Part shown: in pieces, positions 24,039-35,857 of the stretch
Layout of the letters: each line of letters starts with the position of its first letter
Numbering within the stretch: position 1 is the stretch's first letter
Origin: Zychaea mexicana
Lineage: Eukaryota; Mucoromycota; Mucoromycetes; Mucorales; Lichtheimiaceae
Reading direction: 5' to 3'
Assembly: GCF_025766255.1 (NCBI RefSeq)
Contig: NW_026516761.1
Span: 111,638 to 175,637, forward strand
Length of the DNA stretch: 64,000 nucleotides
Position numbers and translations under genes: made by a program
The notes under the pieces: model-generated
What the model saw: only the letters and a program-made list of their open reading frames with translations
What the model was told of the DNA's origin: nothing
Databases searched by the model: none

Positions 24039-27000
24039 ATGTACCTTGAAGAGTTAATCATCGAGGGCTTCAAGTCCTATGTCTCAAGAACACACATCAC
24101 CGGTTGGGATCCCGAGTTTAACGCCATCACCGGTCTTAATGGTTCAGGAAAATCTAACGTTCTGGACGCTATTTGTTTCGTACTCGGCATCACCAACTTG
24201 TCTCATGTAAAGAAACAACGATCGATCGATGATATATGACAACAGTTAAAAATCGGCCTATATGTGAGGGAGCTCAACTTGTAACGCATGGATTTGGTTT
24301 ATTTAGGTTCGAGCCAGCAATCTACAAGATTTGATTTACAAACGTGGCAATGCTGGCGTGACAAAGGCTTCTGTGACGATTGTCTTTAACAATGAGGATC
24401 GGGAAAGAAGTCCAGTAGGCTTTGAAAACTACAAACAACTTACAGTGACTCGACAGGTAGATATATATAAAGATAGCTGATGTGTCAATGTTATAGTGTA
24501 GCTAATATAAAAGGATAATATATGAAGTCATAAACATTTCTAACGCCAAAACGACTCTGTATGTGTGTATAAGGTCTTGATGGGAGGTCGTACGAAATAT
24601 ATCGTCAACGGACATAACGCACAGCAACAAACCGTCCAAAACTTGTTCCAATCCGTCCAACTCAATATTAACAATCCGCATTTCTTGATTATGCAAGGCA
24701 AAATCACCAAAGTGTTGAACATGAAACCGGTCGAGATCCTAAGTATGGTGGAAGAAGCAGCAGGCACGAAAATGTTTGAGGATCGTAAAAACAAAGCTAT
24801 CGTCACTATGGGTAAAAAGGAGCGTAAAGTGGAAGAAATCAATACGGTAAGTCGCTCTCCCTTTTGTGTGGTGAGAGAGTGTGTGGCATATGTATCAATG
24901 CGCATTAAGTAGGCCTCATACACGCGTATTCAAAAAAAATTAGATTCTACAAGAAGAAATTGCACCCAAGTTAGATCACCTTCGTGCCGAGAAACGCTTG
25001 TACCTGGACTTCCAGAAAACAGAATCTGAAATGGAACGATTGAACCGTGTTATGGTAGCATACGAGTATAATCGGCTTGAGGTGCGTTATTAACAAATGG
25101 TAGTGAATGGTTGCTGTTGTCAAGGGGATAATACTGATAAAACGAGCTGTATCTAGGAGAGACTGAATAAATCCGGAGTGGCTAGCCGTCAGGAACGTGT
25201 GAATCAACTGATGGAGGAAAAGACGGTGTTGGAGAACGAACTACAAGCGATTGAGGAGGATCGAAATGCTGCTGCTTCAAAGCTTGCAAACGTAAGTACA
25301 CGGCTATTCGTTTGCTAGAGAGTAAGGAGATAGTCTCTTTCGATATTTTGGCCAAATCATGCTGAATGCATCTCTTTGGCTCATGATATTTTAGGACTCG
25401 ACTAGTAATAGCAACTATCGAAAACTTGAAAATCAAGTCAAGGATTATTCAACACAACTTGTACGACTGAAAACGAAACGCGATTTGCAAGAAGCAACCA
25501 CTGCTGATGAACAAAAAGCCTTCTCAAACTTGGCGTCAAATAAAGGCGAGGTAATACATTCTAAAAAGGGAATGATGAGTGCGATTTGGCTATTCTGGTT
25601 TCGCTAAATTCAATATAAACATGTCTGCTCTATAAGATGGAACGCAATCTTGCTGAAAAGGACGACTCATACGATAAAATCAATCAGCAATACGAATCAT
25701 ACAAGAAAACACACGATGAAAAGGTGGAGGAGCTGCACAAAAAGTCTGAGCTTTTACAGACGTTGACGACCGGTATTTCGGCAGAAGAGGGCCACGAAAG
25801 CGGTTACATGGAACAGTTACAGAGTATGGATTGATACTTTACTTCTGGGCTACTCGAGGGGATATGTAAAGAAACATATACCCGGTAACTAATGATGGGT
25901 CTTCTTTCCTGTCTGCTATCTTTGTTTCCATTAAAAAGGCGCCAAGAATGCAGTCAACGAAGCCTCCACGATGGAAGAACAATCCAATCTCAAGATAGCA
26001 CATCTGAAAAAAGAACTCAAAGAAAAAGAGCCACAAGCAACGCGTGCTGAAAAAGAAGACGAAGGATTACTAATAGAAATGTCAGTAAAGCGAAAAGACC
26101 TGTCAGAAACGGAAAACCATTTAGCTACATTGCATTGGAATCCAGAGCGCGAAAATGATCTGATTTACCGCAAAAACCAGGAACGAGAGACCATCATGGA
26201 GTTATCTGACGTAAGTTTTGCCACGATAAGACATCTCTGTGTGGTTTTCCTGTTTTGCCAACGATACATATACGTAATTGCATAGCGAGTCGAAAACCTA
26301 TCACGACGATTGTCCAATTTGGACTTTTCCTATTCTGATCCCTCGCCCAATTTTGATCGATCCAAAGTCAAAGGTCTTGTCGCCGAACTGATCAGCCTCG
26401 ATAAACAAAACTACAATGCCTCCACAGCACTCGAGATTTGTGCTGGCGGTCGTTTATACAACGTTGTAGTCGAGAACGAGGTTGTCGGTGCTCAATTACT
26501 CGACAAGGGACGCCTACGACGACGTATCACTCTGGTACCACTCAACAAGATCCAAGGCTTCCGTGCGTCTGCAGACAAGATTGCCAATGCACAGCGTATC
26601 GCACCCGGCAAAGTCGACCTAGCACTTTCGCTCGTGGGCTATGATGAGGAGGTCGAACCAGCCATGGACTGGATTTTTGGCAACACGCTGATTTGTGAAG
26701 ATGCTGCTACTGCGAAGAAAGTCACGTTCGACAATAGCGTCCGCATGAAATCTGTCACGCTCGATGGTGATGTCTATGATCCATTTGGAACGCTTTCTGG
26801 TGGCTCAAAACCGCAGTCGTCGGGTGTTCTTGTCACGATGCAGGAACTGACCGAGATTCGACACGATATTGAAGAACATCGTTACACGCTTGAACAAATT
26901 GAACGAGAGCTTTATGATGCGCAAAAGGCCATTGCCGAATATCAAAAGTGCAAGCAGCGTTTGGACCTGCAATCGCATGAAATTTCGCTTTTGGAGAATC

Positions 27001-29058
27001 GTCTGAACCAGAGCAACCATGCTCAGGTAAGGTACTTAAAATAATACATAGAGGATGACCATTCTAACCTTTTTTCCTCCCACTATATAGCTTAAACAAC
27101 GAGTGAACGTTATTAAAGTCCAAATACAAGAGCAAGAAGAGGCCGTTGTTAAGGCCAAAGAAGCACATCGTGAGGCACTCAAGAATGAAGAGCGGATTCA
27201 AAATGAAATGCGCGAATTCAATGCCAACAGAGACTCAAAGCTAAACGAAATGACGGTACGTGTATTCTTTCCTTCTCAAGCCTAGTAGAAGAATTATTGC
27301 CGTTTAAGCATGGTTTTAGGATACTAAGTTTTTCGTATCTATCCATTAGGATCGTGTTGCAAAACTCCGGGTTCAAGTAAACAAGGAAGCACAAAGAGTC
27401 AATGACATGCATCGCGCAGTACAAACATTGGAGCTTGAGCGAGGTAAACATTTACTTTTGTTCCCATTACACCATTGCACACACACACACAAAGCTTAAA
27501 CATGTATTGGTTGCACTCTGTAGAACAGCTGCGATCCGACATTTCATCTTGTGACCAAGATATGAAACGTGTACGAGACACAATCAACGGATATAAGGAA
27601 CTCCAGTCCGGGATGGCACAAGAGATTGAAGAAATAAAAAAGAATCTCGAGACAGCGCAAGAGGATTTACAACGAGAAACCGAAGTGCTTGCTTCTTTCA
27701 ATGAAGAGTTGAAGGAGCTTGAAGCATTACAACAAAAGAAAGCCAAGGAGGTCAATGAACACAACCTTGAGATCCAGAAAATTAAGCACGAGCTGGAAAA
27801 GTTTCATCGAGACCAGCATGGAGCACTGCAAGCTATCGCTGATCTGGAGAATCAGTATGATTGGATTGTTGATCAGAAGCAGTAAGTTTATAAACATTGG
27901 CACTCTATAGGATGAAACGACGCTGATGCTTGTCTGGTTTTAGATTCTTTGGTGCATCAGGGACACCCTATGATTATACAAACATCAATATTGGTGATTC
28001 TCGAAAGACACTGCAACGGCTACGTGACAAGTACGAGTCGATGCGGAAGAAGATCAATGTTCGAGTGATGAACATGATTGACAAGTGCGTACACTGTCTT
28101 CTAATCAACTAAAATGGAAGAATATAGTGAGGGCGGCAAAACAATGTATTAACCTCTTATTTACAATACAGTGTCGAAAAGAAAGAGACATCTTTAACGA
28201 CCATGCTTCAAACGGTCCAAAAGGACAAGCAAAAGATTGAGGATACCATCAAGTCGCTAGACGATTACAAAATGGAAGCACTTGAACGAACGTGGAGTAA
28301 AGTCAACAAGTGAGTCTCGTGGGGTGCTATGTGTTACAAGCAACTTTTTTTCTTCCAATGACGACTTATCGGATAAATATAGGGACTTTGCCGAGATTTT
28401 TGCAGATTTGTTACCCGGCAACACATGTCGACTGCAAGCACCCGAAGGAAAACAGATTTCGGATGGCTTGGAAGTCAAAGTGAATCTTGGTGGTGTGTGG
28501 AAGCAAAGCCTGACTGAACTAAGTGGTGGACAACGGTAAATGTTTGAGCCTGAGGAAGAAACCCCCAAGATTGGTATTTCTTAACTCCCAGCTGACGTTA
28601 AAATTTGTAGATCACTGATTGCACTTTCGCTGATCTTGTCACTACTCCAATTCAAACCTGCACCAATGTACATTCTGGACGAAGTCGATGCAGCCTTGGA
28701 TTTATCACATACACAAAACATTGGTCAATTGTTACGGACACGGTTCAAAGGATCACAGTTTGTGGTTGTGTCACTCAAGGATGGCATGTTTAACAATGCA
28801 AATGTCCTTTTCAGAACCCGGTTCCGGGACGGCACGTCTGTTGTCGAGGTATGGTTGGTGATACATGATCTATAGAACGTTCGTCGTTTTCTAATTCTAT
28901 GAATCAAAACAATCTAAATTCTTACATAGCGTACGACCCATCGATCGTCATCAACCGCATCAGAAAAACAAAGCTCGAGTGCAAGCAGTAGCGGTGCCAC
29001 TGGTGGTAGTCGCAAGCGTGGACGTGGTGACAAGGAAAACCGACCCGTTGTTGCATAA
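24039..29058 (+). CDS. SMC2: SMC2, core ATPase subunit of condensin
   Basis: SMC2 pairs with SMC4 to form the condensin arms that fold mitotic chromosomes. Seventeen exons (24039-24206, 24307-24456, 24574-24846, 24944-25081, 25157-25291, 25395-25550, 25637-25823, 25939-26210, 26286-27026, 27091-27255, 27350-27443, 27524-27881, 27944-28084, 28172-28309, 28383-28535, 28611-28848, 28930-29058) join in frame to 1211 aa, normal for the family. Visible parts: start [18 protein letters not shown], Walker [10 protein letters not shown] (about 32-40), [16 protein letters not shown], coiled coil, hinge in the large exon 26286-27026 ([14 protein letters not shown]), second coiled coil, signature LSGGQR split by an intron, Walker B with D-loop [18 protein letters not shown], and a basic, serine-rich tail. 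Exon 1 and the 5' flank are the parts duplicated upstream. Confidence 0.98.
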
Positions 29059-29483
29059 GCCCGCTAATAAGTACAGACCCTAAAACATTCCCATGCATTC
29101 CCATTACAAACATCATCATCACCGTAATTTTCACTCCTACTCTCTCCTCCATTCATTGTCTTACATGCACTTACAAAGCTGTATATACTACTTTCTTCTC
29201 TACACCACCGCCACCGTCACCGCTGCCATCATCATCATCTGCAGTAATAAAGAAAAGTGGCACCAAGAGAGTAAAAGAAAAGATCCACAGCGCTTAGTAG
29301 TATTTCTAACTTTTAAAAAAAGAACGGGGGAATGATATAATTTACTTTGTATATGGTACTGTACAACATGTGGGAGACTTGCATATATGTGTATTAAACA
29401 AGAAGAGACTACCACACAAAAGGAAAAGGGCAAAAAGATATGGTATGCTACTATATATGCGGGTGTGTCTGTACGTATAGCGG
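29059..29483. other. Convergent intergenic region SMC2 / RING gene
   Basis: It should hold the 3' ends of both convergent genes. CAT-rich and A-rich low-complexity stretches occur; no gene is seen. Confidence 0.6.
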
Positions 29484-31673
29484 TTAGGGTGATCTTCTTT
29501 CTTCTGGATAGGGTTTACCCCTACAGTCGCGTTTACACATGGGACATCTGCTGTTCAGTGCTAGCCATTCATGAACACAGGTACGGTGAAAGTGATGGTT
29601 GCACCTATTAAGTTTTTTTTTAAGTTTCTCGAGCTTTTTATAAATAATAAACAAATGAAAGAAGCTGACGTGCTTACCATAATTGGCACAAGATATCTCC
29701 GTCATCGTACGTGGATAAGCAGATGGCACACACTTGGTCTTGTTCATTAGGAATCTCGATCGTATCGAACTCTGGCTCTTGTTGATCCTGCTGACCATTG
29801 TCAGAAACAAAGCCTAACCGAACCCAAAGATGATCTAAAAAGCTCAACGATGGTTCCATGCGTTCACCCGCCATCATCTTTTTCGCTTGTTTTGTCGTCG
29901 TGGTTGATAATGGTAATTCGTGAATTTCAATTTCCTCGGCGCCTCCTGCTCCTCCACTGCCGATAGGATGATGATTCGGCACAGGTGCCGGTGAAGTGGT
30001 GGTGCTTTTGTTGGATTTAAATTGATAGACTGGAATCGTTGCAATCTCTGCGCTTGACGCACCGCCCATATCCACTGCATCCTCTACATGAATGATACGC
30101 ATTCCCACTAATTTCCTATGTGTGTGAGTTCCATTGTTCTTGTTTTCTCTCTCTTTCACTCTTTCTCGAACGGACAAAAGGATTTCTTACCAAGAACACA
30201 GGGAAGACAGAAAATGACGGCAGTACATAAGAATATCGGTACAGAAATGATCAGATAATTGTATACAATCACCACGAGCGATAGATAATATAATGGTACA
30301 GCTGTCTCGGAGCAAGTGCTCGACGTGAAAAGCATATAGTTGCCTATTATGAACCACAGCAGGCCAAACATATCCAATGCCGACTTTGCTCTAAGGAATT
30401 GCAAGTTTTTGTATCAGAAACCAAAGTAGGTACAGAAGAAGAAACGAGGTTCTCTTTACCGATCAATCCAATGTGTTAATGTCGTATCTGCATAAAGTGG
30501 GTTAAAAACTTCAGGTCGACTCGTACGATGCATGATGTTCGGTGGAGGAGCTTGGGCCATGACAGACGGCGGTAATGATGATGCTTGCTGCTGTTGTTGC
30601 TGGTGATTGAAATGATGATGGAGATGATAGTATTGCTGGTGATCGGAAGAGGGTGGCGACATTAATGATGCTGCTGGTGCTGTGGGAGGTGATGGCGTGG
30701 GTGGCGAGGAGACGATCGCAGAGGAAGAGGGTGACGACAATGCCTGGATATGAGCGGAGGTAGTAGTAGCTGTTGCTGTGGCGGTGGTAGTGGTGGAGGA
30801 AGAGGTTGTATTATTATTATTCGTGGTTGCGTTTGCATTTGTTGTGGCGTTAGTGGTTGTCGTGGGGACGCGGGTCGTGTTGTTGGGTGTTGCTAAGGTA
30901 GTCATAGGATATATTTCGCCTGCTTCGGCGCGGTTCTCCGCGCTAACTAGCCGGTGATGGTGATGATGCCGTGAGTGTTGCTGGTGATGAAGATGATGAT
31001 TATATTGCTGTGATAAAGATGCATTATGCAGTGAATGTTGCTGTTGAGAATGTAAATGCGAATGTGGCTGTTGCTGCTGCTGTTGCTGTAAGATCTGCTG
31101 TTGCTGCAGGCGACGTGGTATCAGATGTAAATAGACGGTAAGAGGAGAGGCGAGTGCAAGTCGCAGGATATACACTGTGATGAATATACGTAGTGGTTTG
31201 TCGCAATACATTTCCCAAGAAAACGTCAAGACGATGATCGATGCAATCACCTAAGGATATACGATAAGTTAAACTTTTAATGTGCCTTCCTTGATGAGCC
31301 CTCTTTACTTGACTTGTTACTCCCTAAGAGACACACGCACAACACACCCACAGAGAGAGAGAGAAACAAGTACAAGTATTTAACAAGTTTTTTTATACGC
31401 TACCTGCACCGCCATCAACGTCATGGAGGAGGCAAGAAATAACTTTGAAGAACGTGAACTTCGACGCCAATTTAACGCAAAATGGCTAAACCAGTGCGAT
31501 CGTACTCGTCGCGACGTCCGTGCCGTGCTCCTGGACAAATGAACGGCATTGGAGGGTGAATTGGTGAGGATGCGTTGAAGAGCAGGTCGTGTAGAGGACG
31601 AAGACGAAGTAGACGATGTCGAAGACGTGGTAGACGGTTGATGACGATGACTAAGCCTAGCTGTTGTAGGCAT
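29484..31673 (-). CDS. Multi-spanning RING-H2 E3 ubiquitin ligase
   Basis: A probable membrane-bound ubiquitin ligase. Five exons on the minus strand (31673-31404, 31250-30460, 30390-30191, 30107-29678, 29604-29484) join to 603 aa; ATG 31673 is the first in frame. After a serine/threonine-rich N-terminus come hydrophobic segments (ASSMTLMAVQVIASIIVLTF, FITVYILRLALASPLTVYL), a low-complexity insert of Gln, His, Thr, Asn and Ala runs, then more membrane segments (LLWFIIGNYMLF, LIISVPIFLCTAVIFCLPCV). The C-terminal RING-H2 is CAICLSTYDDGDIL, then CNHHFHRTCVHEWLALN and CPMCKRDC, with an intron inside. The WFIIGN and CLPCV contexts before a RING recall the plant At4g11680-type E3 family. The substrate and the organelle cannot be told from sequence. 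Confidence 0.88.
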
Positions 31674-32637
31674 CGGCAAAGGCTTTTGGAGAGAAGGAGG
31701 GTGGGGTGTTTCTTTGTGTTAATACGTTATGGTTGTGTATATACTCTATATGAAGAAGTAGCAGAAGGTATGAATGAGGGTTGCGTTGTGGTTCCAGGGC
31801 CGGATAAGGAAAGGGGGTGCGAGTGAGAGAAAGAAGAAGAGATATATCGCGCCTAACGAGAAAACAAGTTTATCTTGTCGAGGAGAGGGATCTGTAGCTT
31901 TTTCAAAAGAGAAAAAGAAAGGTTCTGGCTGAAAATACAGGCGCTGCTGCTCAAAAAAGCTGCTTTGAGTAACCAAAGTCCTTACATTATGTAATGCAAA
32001 CCTGGTAATAGGAAAGAGTCTGGGTTTGATTTTCATGTACATGTACTGTACACACTGCACTTACTTTATATATCTGCTAAATGAGGCGTTATTGCAACTT
32101 CGTTCTTCGCTCGTTAACGTATGACCGCGAGGTCTCTGATAAACTACGGCTTGGGGCGCTGATTTACACTTCAGTGTTGTTGGCGGACCGAGTCTTTCGC
32201 CGCTTTGGCCGAGTGTCACGTCCTTTGTTCAGGTGCGCGTAGTTACGTGCTCCGGGTACCCGTAAACCTCCAATTATAGCATATTGCCGCCATTTTCCAT
32301 AAGCCCAAAAAGTGCGCGCCTTGTGAAGGCATAATGAATTCCCAAGTTTATTTTTCTGGATAAATATGTCATCGGCGGTCGTACTCATCTCCAGTCTCTC
32401 TTTAATCTATAATAGAGAAGGCATCAATGCCATTATGTGAAAAGAGTGCTTCACTGAAAGTGTAGTTCTTGACAAGTATTCACGCGATAATTCATTGTTT
32501 ATTTCTGACAACCATACCTTTACGCTGCTATTATAGTGGAGAATTGTTCCTTCCTTTTACCTGCTTTATCATATACCACACTTTCCACCTCCCGCAGCAC
32601 ACCAACCACCCGATCCCTTTTTTGTGTCTCAATCCTC
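31674..32637. other. Divergent intergenic region RING gene / MRE11
   Basis: Shared upstream region of two divergent genes, with short GA repeats near 31346. A 74-codon ATG frame on the minus strand is listed separately. Confidence 0.5.
32164..32388 (-). CDS. Possible small ORF, 74 aa
   Basis: An ATG-started frame on the minus strand with a basic C-terminus (GRDTRPKRRKTRSANN). No family is recognised, and I found no flanking splice sites extending it. It could be a small gene, a fossil fragment or chance; composition is the only support. Confidence 0.2.
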   Translation of the reverse strand: MSTTADDIFIQKNKLGNSLCLHKARTFWAYGKWRQYAIIGGLRVPGARNYAHLNKGRDTRPKRRKTRSANNTEV

Positions 32638-34335
32638 ATGTCCGACAACACTAACAATACACTGCGAATCCTAATCGCGACAGACAATCATGTCGGTTAT
32701 CTTGAAGAAGATCAAATCCGCGGCAAAGATTCGTTCCAATCATTCGAAGAAGTCCTCATTCTCGCCAAACACCACAAAGTCGACTTTATATTACTAGGCG
32801 GCGATCTATTCCACCACAGTCAACCGTCGCTCTATTGTCTACGCCATGTCATTGGCTTGATCCGTCAACATTGTTTTGGCGACAAGCCTTGTGAATTCAA
32901 CATTTGCAGTGACCAGAGTATCAATTTCCAAAGCCGGTTCCAACAAGGTGCCAACGTCTACGATCCTAATCTGAACGTCAGCATTCCTATTTTTACCATC
33001 CACGGCAATCACGACGATCCTGTTGGAAACGGCAACTTGTCCGCCATGGATTTGCTGGCCAGTGCTGGCTGCGCTAATTATTTCGGTCGGTGCCATGATT
33101 TAAACGATATCAAGGTTTATCCTATTCTGATGCAAAAGGGTGAGACCAAGCTGGCCTTGTATGGAATGGGTAACGTACGCGACGAACGATTACACCACGC
33201 ATGGCGCGACGGATCCGTATCGTTTATTCGACCCAGTAACGAGCACGGTGGACAGACATGGCTCGATGACGCGTTCAATATGTTTGTTCTGCACCAAAAC
33301 CGCGTACGACACGGTCCTACGTCTTATGTGCCTGAAGAATTTCTAGACGAGTTTATTGACTTGGTGTTGTGGGGTCATGAACATGATTGTCGAATCGATC
33401 CAGAACCTAGTCATGGGAAATATATTTCCCAGCCTGGATCATCCGTCGCAACAAGTTTGGCCGAGGGCGAAGCTTTGCCCAAACACGTGGGTCTCTTGGA
33501 AATTACAGGCAGGGAATACTCGCTACAAAAAATCCGATTGACTACTGTACGACCCTTTCAATATACTGCTGTGTCCTTATCCGAAGTCGCCGAGCTGAGA
33601 AACGCTACGCACGACAGCAAGGCAGTCCAGCGATACCTGTTCTCTGTTGTAGAAGACTTGATCCGTCGAGCACAAGATGAATGGGACGAACAGCAGGATG
33701 ACCTACGACTAGAGAACGATAACAACAACGACAACAGCAATCCAGAACTGCAAAGCCAACGAAATCGACCCATGCCATTACCATTGATCCGTATTCGAGT
33801 CGAATATGGTGGCGACTTTGAAGCATTCAATGTGGTGGTGTTTGGCAAGAAATTCGTGTCACGCGTGGCCAATCCGCGAGATATACTAAAGTTCCACCGA
33901 CAACGCAGCGCTGGCGACGGTGCACGGCGACAAGCCCGACAACGAGCGACGGAAATACTGAATGATCCAGATGCAAGTGTGCCTGAAAGACTGGATACGG
34001 TCCGTGTTGAAGCATTGGTCGATGAAATACTGGGCAGGACGCTCGAAGTGCTTCCGGAAAATGAGATGCAGGATGTGGTGCAGAAATTGATTGACAAGGA
34101 GGACAAGAAGGCTGTCTCAAGCTTTATCCAACAATCTGTGCAGCGCATGAAGCGTAGCATTGACGATGAAAATCATAACACAAGTATTGAAGACCTGTCG
34201 GACCAGTTTGTCAAGCGAAGAGCAACAGAACTCAAGGAGGATCGATTCAATAACTATGCTCGTGAACAAGCGTCCCGAAATGCTCGACGAACCAGACGAA
34301 GCGATAACAATGAAGATGACAGTCATGGCGAGTAA
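32638..34335 (+). CDS. MRE11: MRE11 double-strand-break repair nuclease
   Basis: MRE11 is the Mn-dependent nuclease of the MRE11-RAD50 complex that senses and trims DNA double-strand breaks and acts at telomeres and in meiosis. The gene is a single exon of 565 aa, in contrast to its intron-rich neighbours. The metallophosphoesterase motifs are in order: DNHVGY (Asp16, His18), LLGGDLFHH (Asp56), GNHDDP (about 123), and WGHEHDC (about 245). QIRGKDSFQSFEEVLILA is typical of eukaryotic MRE11. The capping/DNA-binding domain follows, then a charged tail ending in an Arg-rich and acidic stretch, shorter than in animals. An in-frame CTG/TTG extension upstream lacks ATG, so ATG 32638 is the start. Confidence 0.97.
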   Translation: MSDNTNNTLRILIATDNHVGYLEEDQIRGKDSFQSFEEVLILAKHHKVDFILLGGDLFHHSQPSLYCLRHVIGLIRQHCFGDKPCEFNICSDQSINFQSRFQQGANVYDPNLNVSIPIFTIHGNHDDPVGNGNLSAMDLLASAGCANYFGRCHDLNDIKVYPILMQKGETKLALYGMGNVRDERLHHAWRDGSVSFIRPSNEHGGQTWLDDAFNMFVLHQNRVRHGPTSYVPEEFLDEFIDLVLWGHEHDCRIDPEPSHGKYISQPGSSVATSLAEGEALPKHVGLLEITGREYSLQKIRLTTVRPFQYTAVSLSEVAELRNATHDSKAVQRYLFSVVEDLIRRAQDEWDEQQDDLRLENDNNNDNSNPELQSQRNRPMPLPLIRIRVEYGGDFEAFNVVVFGKKFVSRVANPRDILKFHRQRSAGDGARRQARQRATEILNDPDASVPERLDTVRVEALVDEILGRTLEVLPENEMQDVVQKLIDKEDKKAVSSFIQQSVQRMKRSIDDENHNTSIEDLSDQFVKRRATELKEDRFNNYAREQASRNARRTRRSDNNEDDSHGE

Positions 34336-34764
34336 CGTTTTCAAAAAACGGGAAAACGAAGGATAGCCCAAGGAAAAAGGACCGTTTTTTATTGTTATTG
34401 CTATGTTGCAGTGCTTGTTTGGTGGATCAATATGTAAATAGTGTTTTTTGATACTCAATTATTACATGCACAGTCATACACACACACACCCAAAAACCAG
34501 AAAAATGCCAATATTAAATTTTCTACTGCTTGCAGAAAATAAGGGGTACATGGTCTGGGCTCTCTGTGTATGTGCGCCTGTTCAATGTTTGTGCCAATTT
34601 GAGAAGAAATCAAGGGATATATGGAAGTGCTAGGAATTTCAATATGCTTTTTTTTAGATTGACAATCATCGAAATTCTCTTGCCCGTTTTGCCAAGTTCG
34701 CGTGGTTTCCTTTTCTTTTCTACTCTTTCTTTTTTTATATACTGAAGCATTCCCAACGTCATCA
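34336..34764. other. Intergenic, MRE11 3' side
   Basis: AT-rich with T-runs and a CA repeat (about 34476). I see no gene. Confidence 0.6.
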
Positions 34765-35857
34765 ATGCATCAGCATCAACAAAACCCACCAACGTTACAG
34801 AACACGGTCGTCCCTGAAGAAACGGACGAGCAGATTCAAAGCATGATGAGCGAGGAGGAAGAACTCAACGCCACGTCAAGACATAGGCACAGCACCAACA
34901 ACAGTATAAGAAGGAGCCGTCTATCAGATATCATATCGCAGCGGATGCTTAGGCCATTTTCAGGACACCAAGGTAAGCTTTGCTTCTTCAGGAAAAATAA
35001 TAATTTTCGACATACAACCGAAGAAGATGTACAAGACTAACACATGTATTGTATTCATAGAACCTACGAATGGGATTAGTAGCTTTCACCAACAACAACA
35101 GCGCGACAGTGACAACAACTATTATCTTGCTCGAGACTCCCGTGTATCCGCTAACTCGATGCCACAATTCCCATGCGCAGCTAAACGACAATCATCCATA
35201 AAGAAGCAACATCATCACAGTTTACCACGGTCACCCAGGATCCCATCCTCCTTATCCGACATCATGTACTACAGCTGCGACCAAGACAGCATTACTGAAT
35301 TACCCTTGAACATGGGTGACGACGACTACGACGATTATGGATACCACCACAAAAACGAAAAACAACACGGGAATACTTTGCACGGCGCATCGAGTAGTCA
35401 GACACTCGTAGCCATGCCCTCTTACCAGTATCATTCTCAGTTCTGCCATCATCATCAACAATCAGAACCCAATCAGCAACTACAACCAAACAAGCAACAA
35501 CGTCAATCTTGGCGGGTCACTGCAACGGATTCAATCTTTTCCTTCTTATCCGCACCTTCCAAGATCAGTCGTTCTACAACCCAGCACTATGTGTTTTCGC
35601 CTCCTTCGTTGGCCGAATTACACGGCATTGATAATATCACCACAGAGAAAAGGACAAACAAGGGAAAGCCGTCTCAACGCGGCATATGTACTACCGTGAC
35701 AATTGCTACCGTGATAATGGTGATTTTGTTTTTGTTTGCAGGATACCCATTATCTGTGCACATTGCAAAGCAACAAAGTGAAAACAAGGGCAACAGCAGC
35801 AGCAGCAGTATCAGCGGAAGCAGCAGTATCAGTGGTAGCAGTAGTGACATTAGCTAG
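34765..35857 (+). CDS. Hypothetical single-pass membrane protein
   Basis: Two exons (34765-34972, 35061-35857; intron gtaagc...cag-like TAG end) give 334 aa. The N-terminal 270 residues are hydrophilic, rich in Gln, His, Ser and Asn, without visible domains. One strong hydrophobic segment near the C-terminus (TTVTIATVIMVILFLFAGYP) is followed by about 40 residues ending in Ser/Gly repeats (SSSSISGSSSISGSSSDIS). This suggests a tail region crossing a membrane once with a short lumenal or outer end; orientation is inference. No family is recognised. Confidence 0.6.

Larger units (their letters stand above)
1..24187. repeat. Tandem array of ~8.45-kb units ending in SMC2 exon 1
   Basis: Landmarks recur with a period of about 8.45 kb: the block starting gaatagtgtatgatcatc after a 'gctgagg' context lies at 3923, 12370 and 20859, and the same block fused to SMC2 exon 1 lies at 7261 and 15697. 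The window opens inside the first unit. Order within a unit: 259/260-bp minisatellite, ~3.6 kb degenerate segment, 598-bp block (form 1), rest of an unknown gene, SMC2 5' flank, SMC2 codons 1-50, 598-bp block (form 2), ~160-bp linker (7859-8020, 16295-16456), next minisatellite. Units differ by scattered SNPs, small indels, one 56-bp indel and two diverged exon blocks. The last unit passes into the full SMC2 gene. Confidence 0.95.

Noticed and set aside
1..24187. CRISPR array or bacterial mobile island as explanation of the repeats
   Set aside because: The repeats are long (259 bp, 598 bp, 8.45 kb), contain spliceosomal introns and eukaryotic gene parts, and have no spacer structure.
33558..34160. 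200-codon minus-strand frame inside MRE11
   Set aside because: Antisense shadow of a confidently identified gene.
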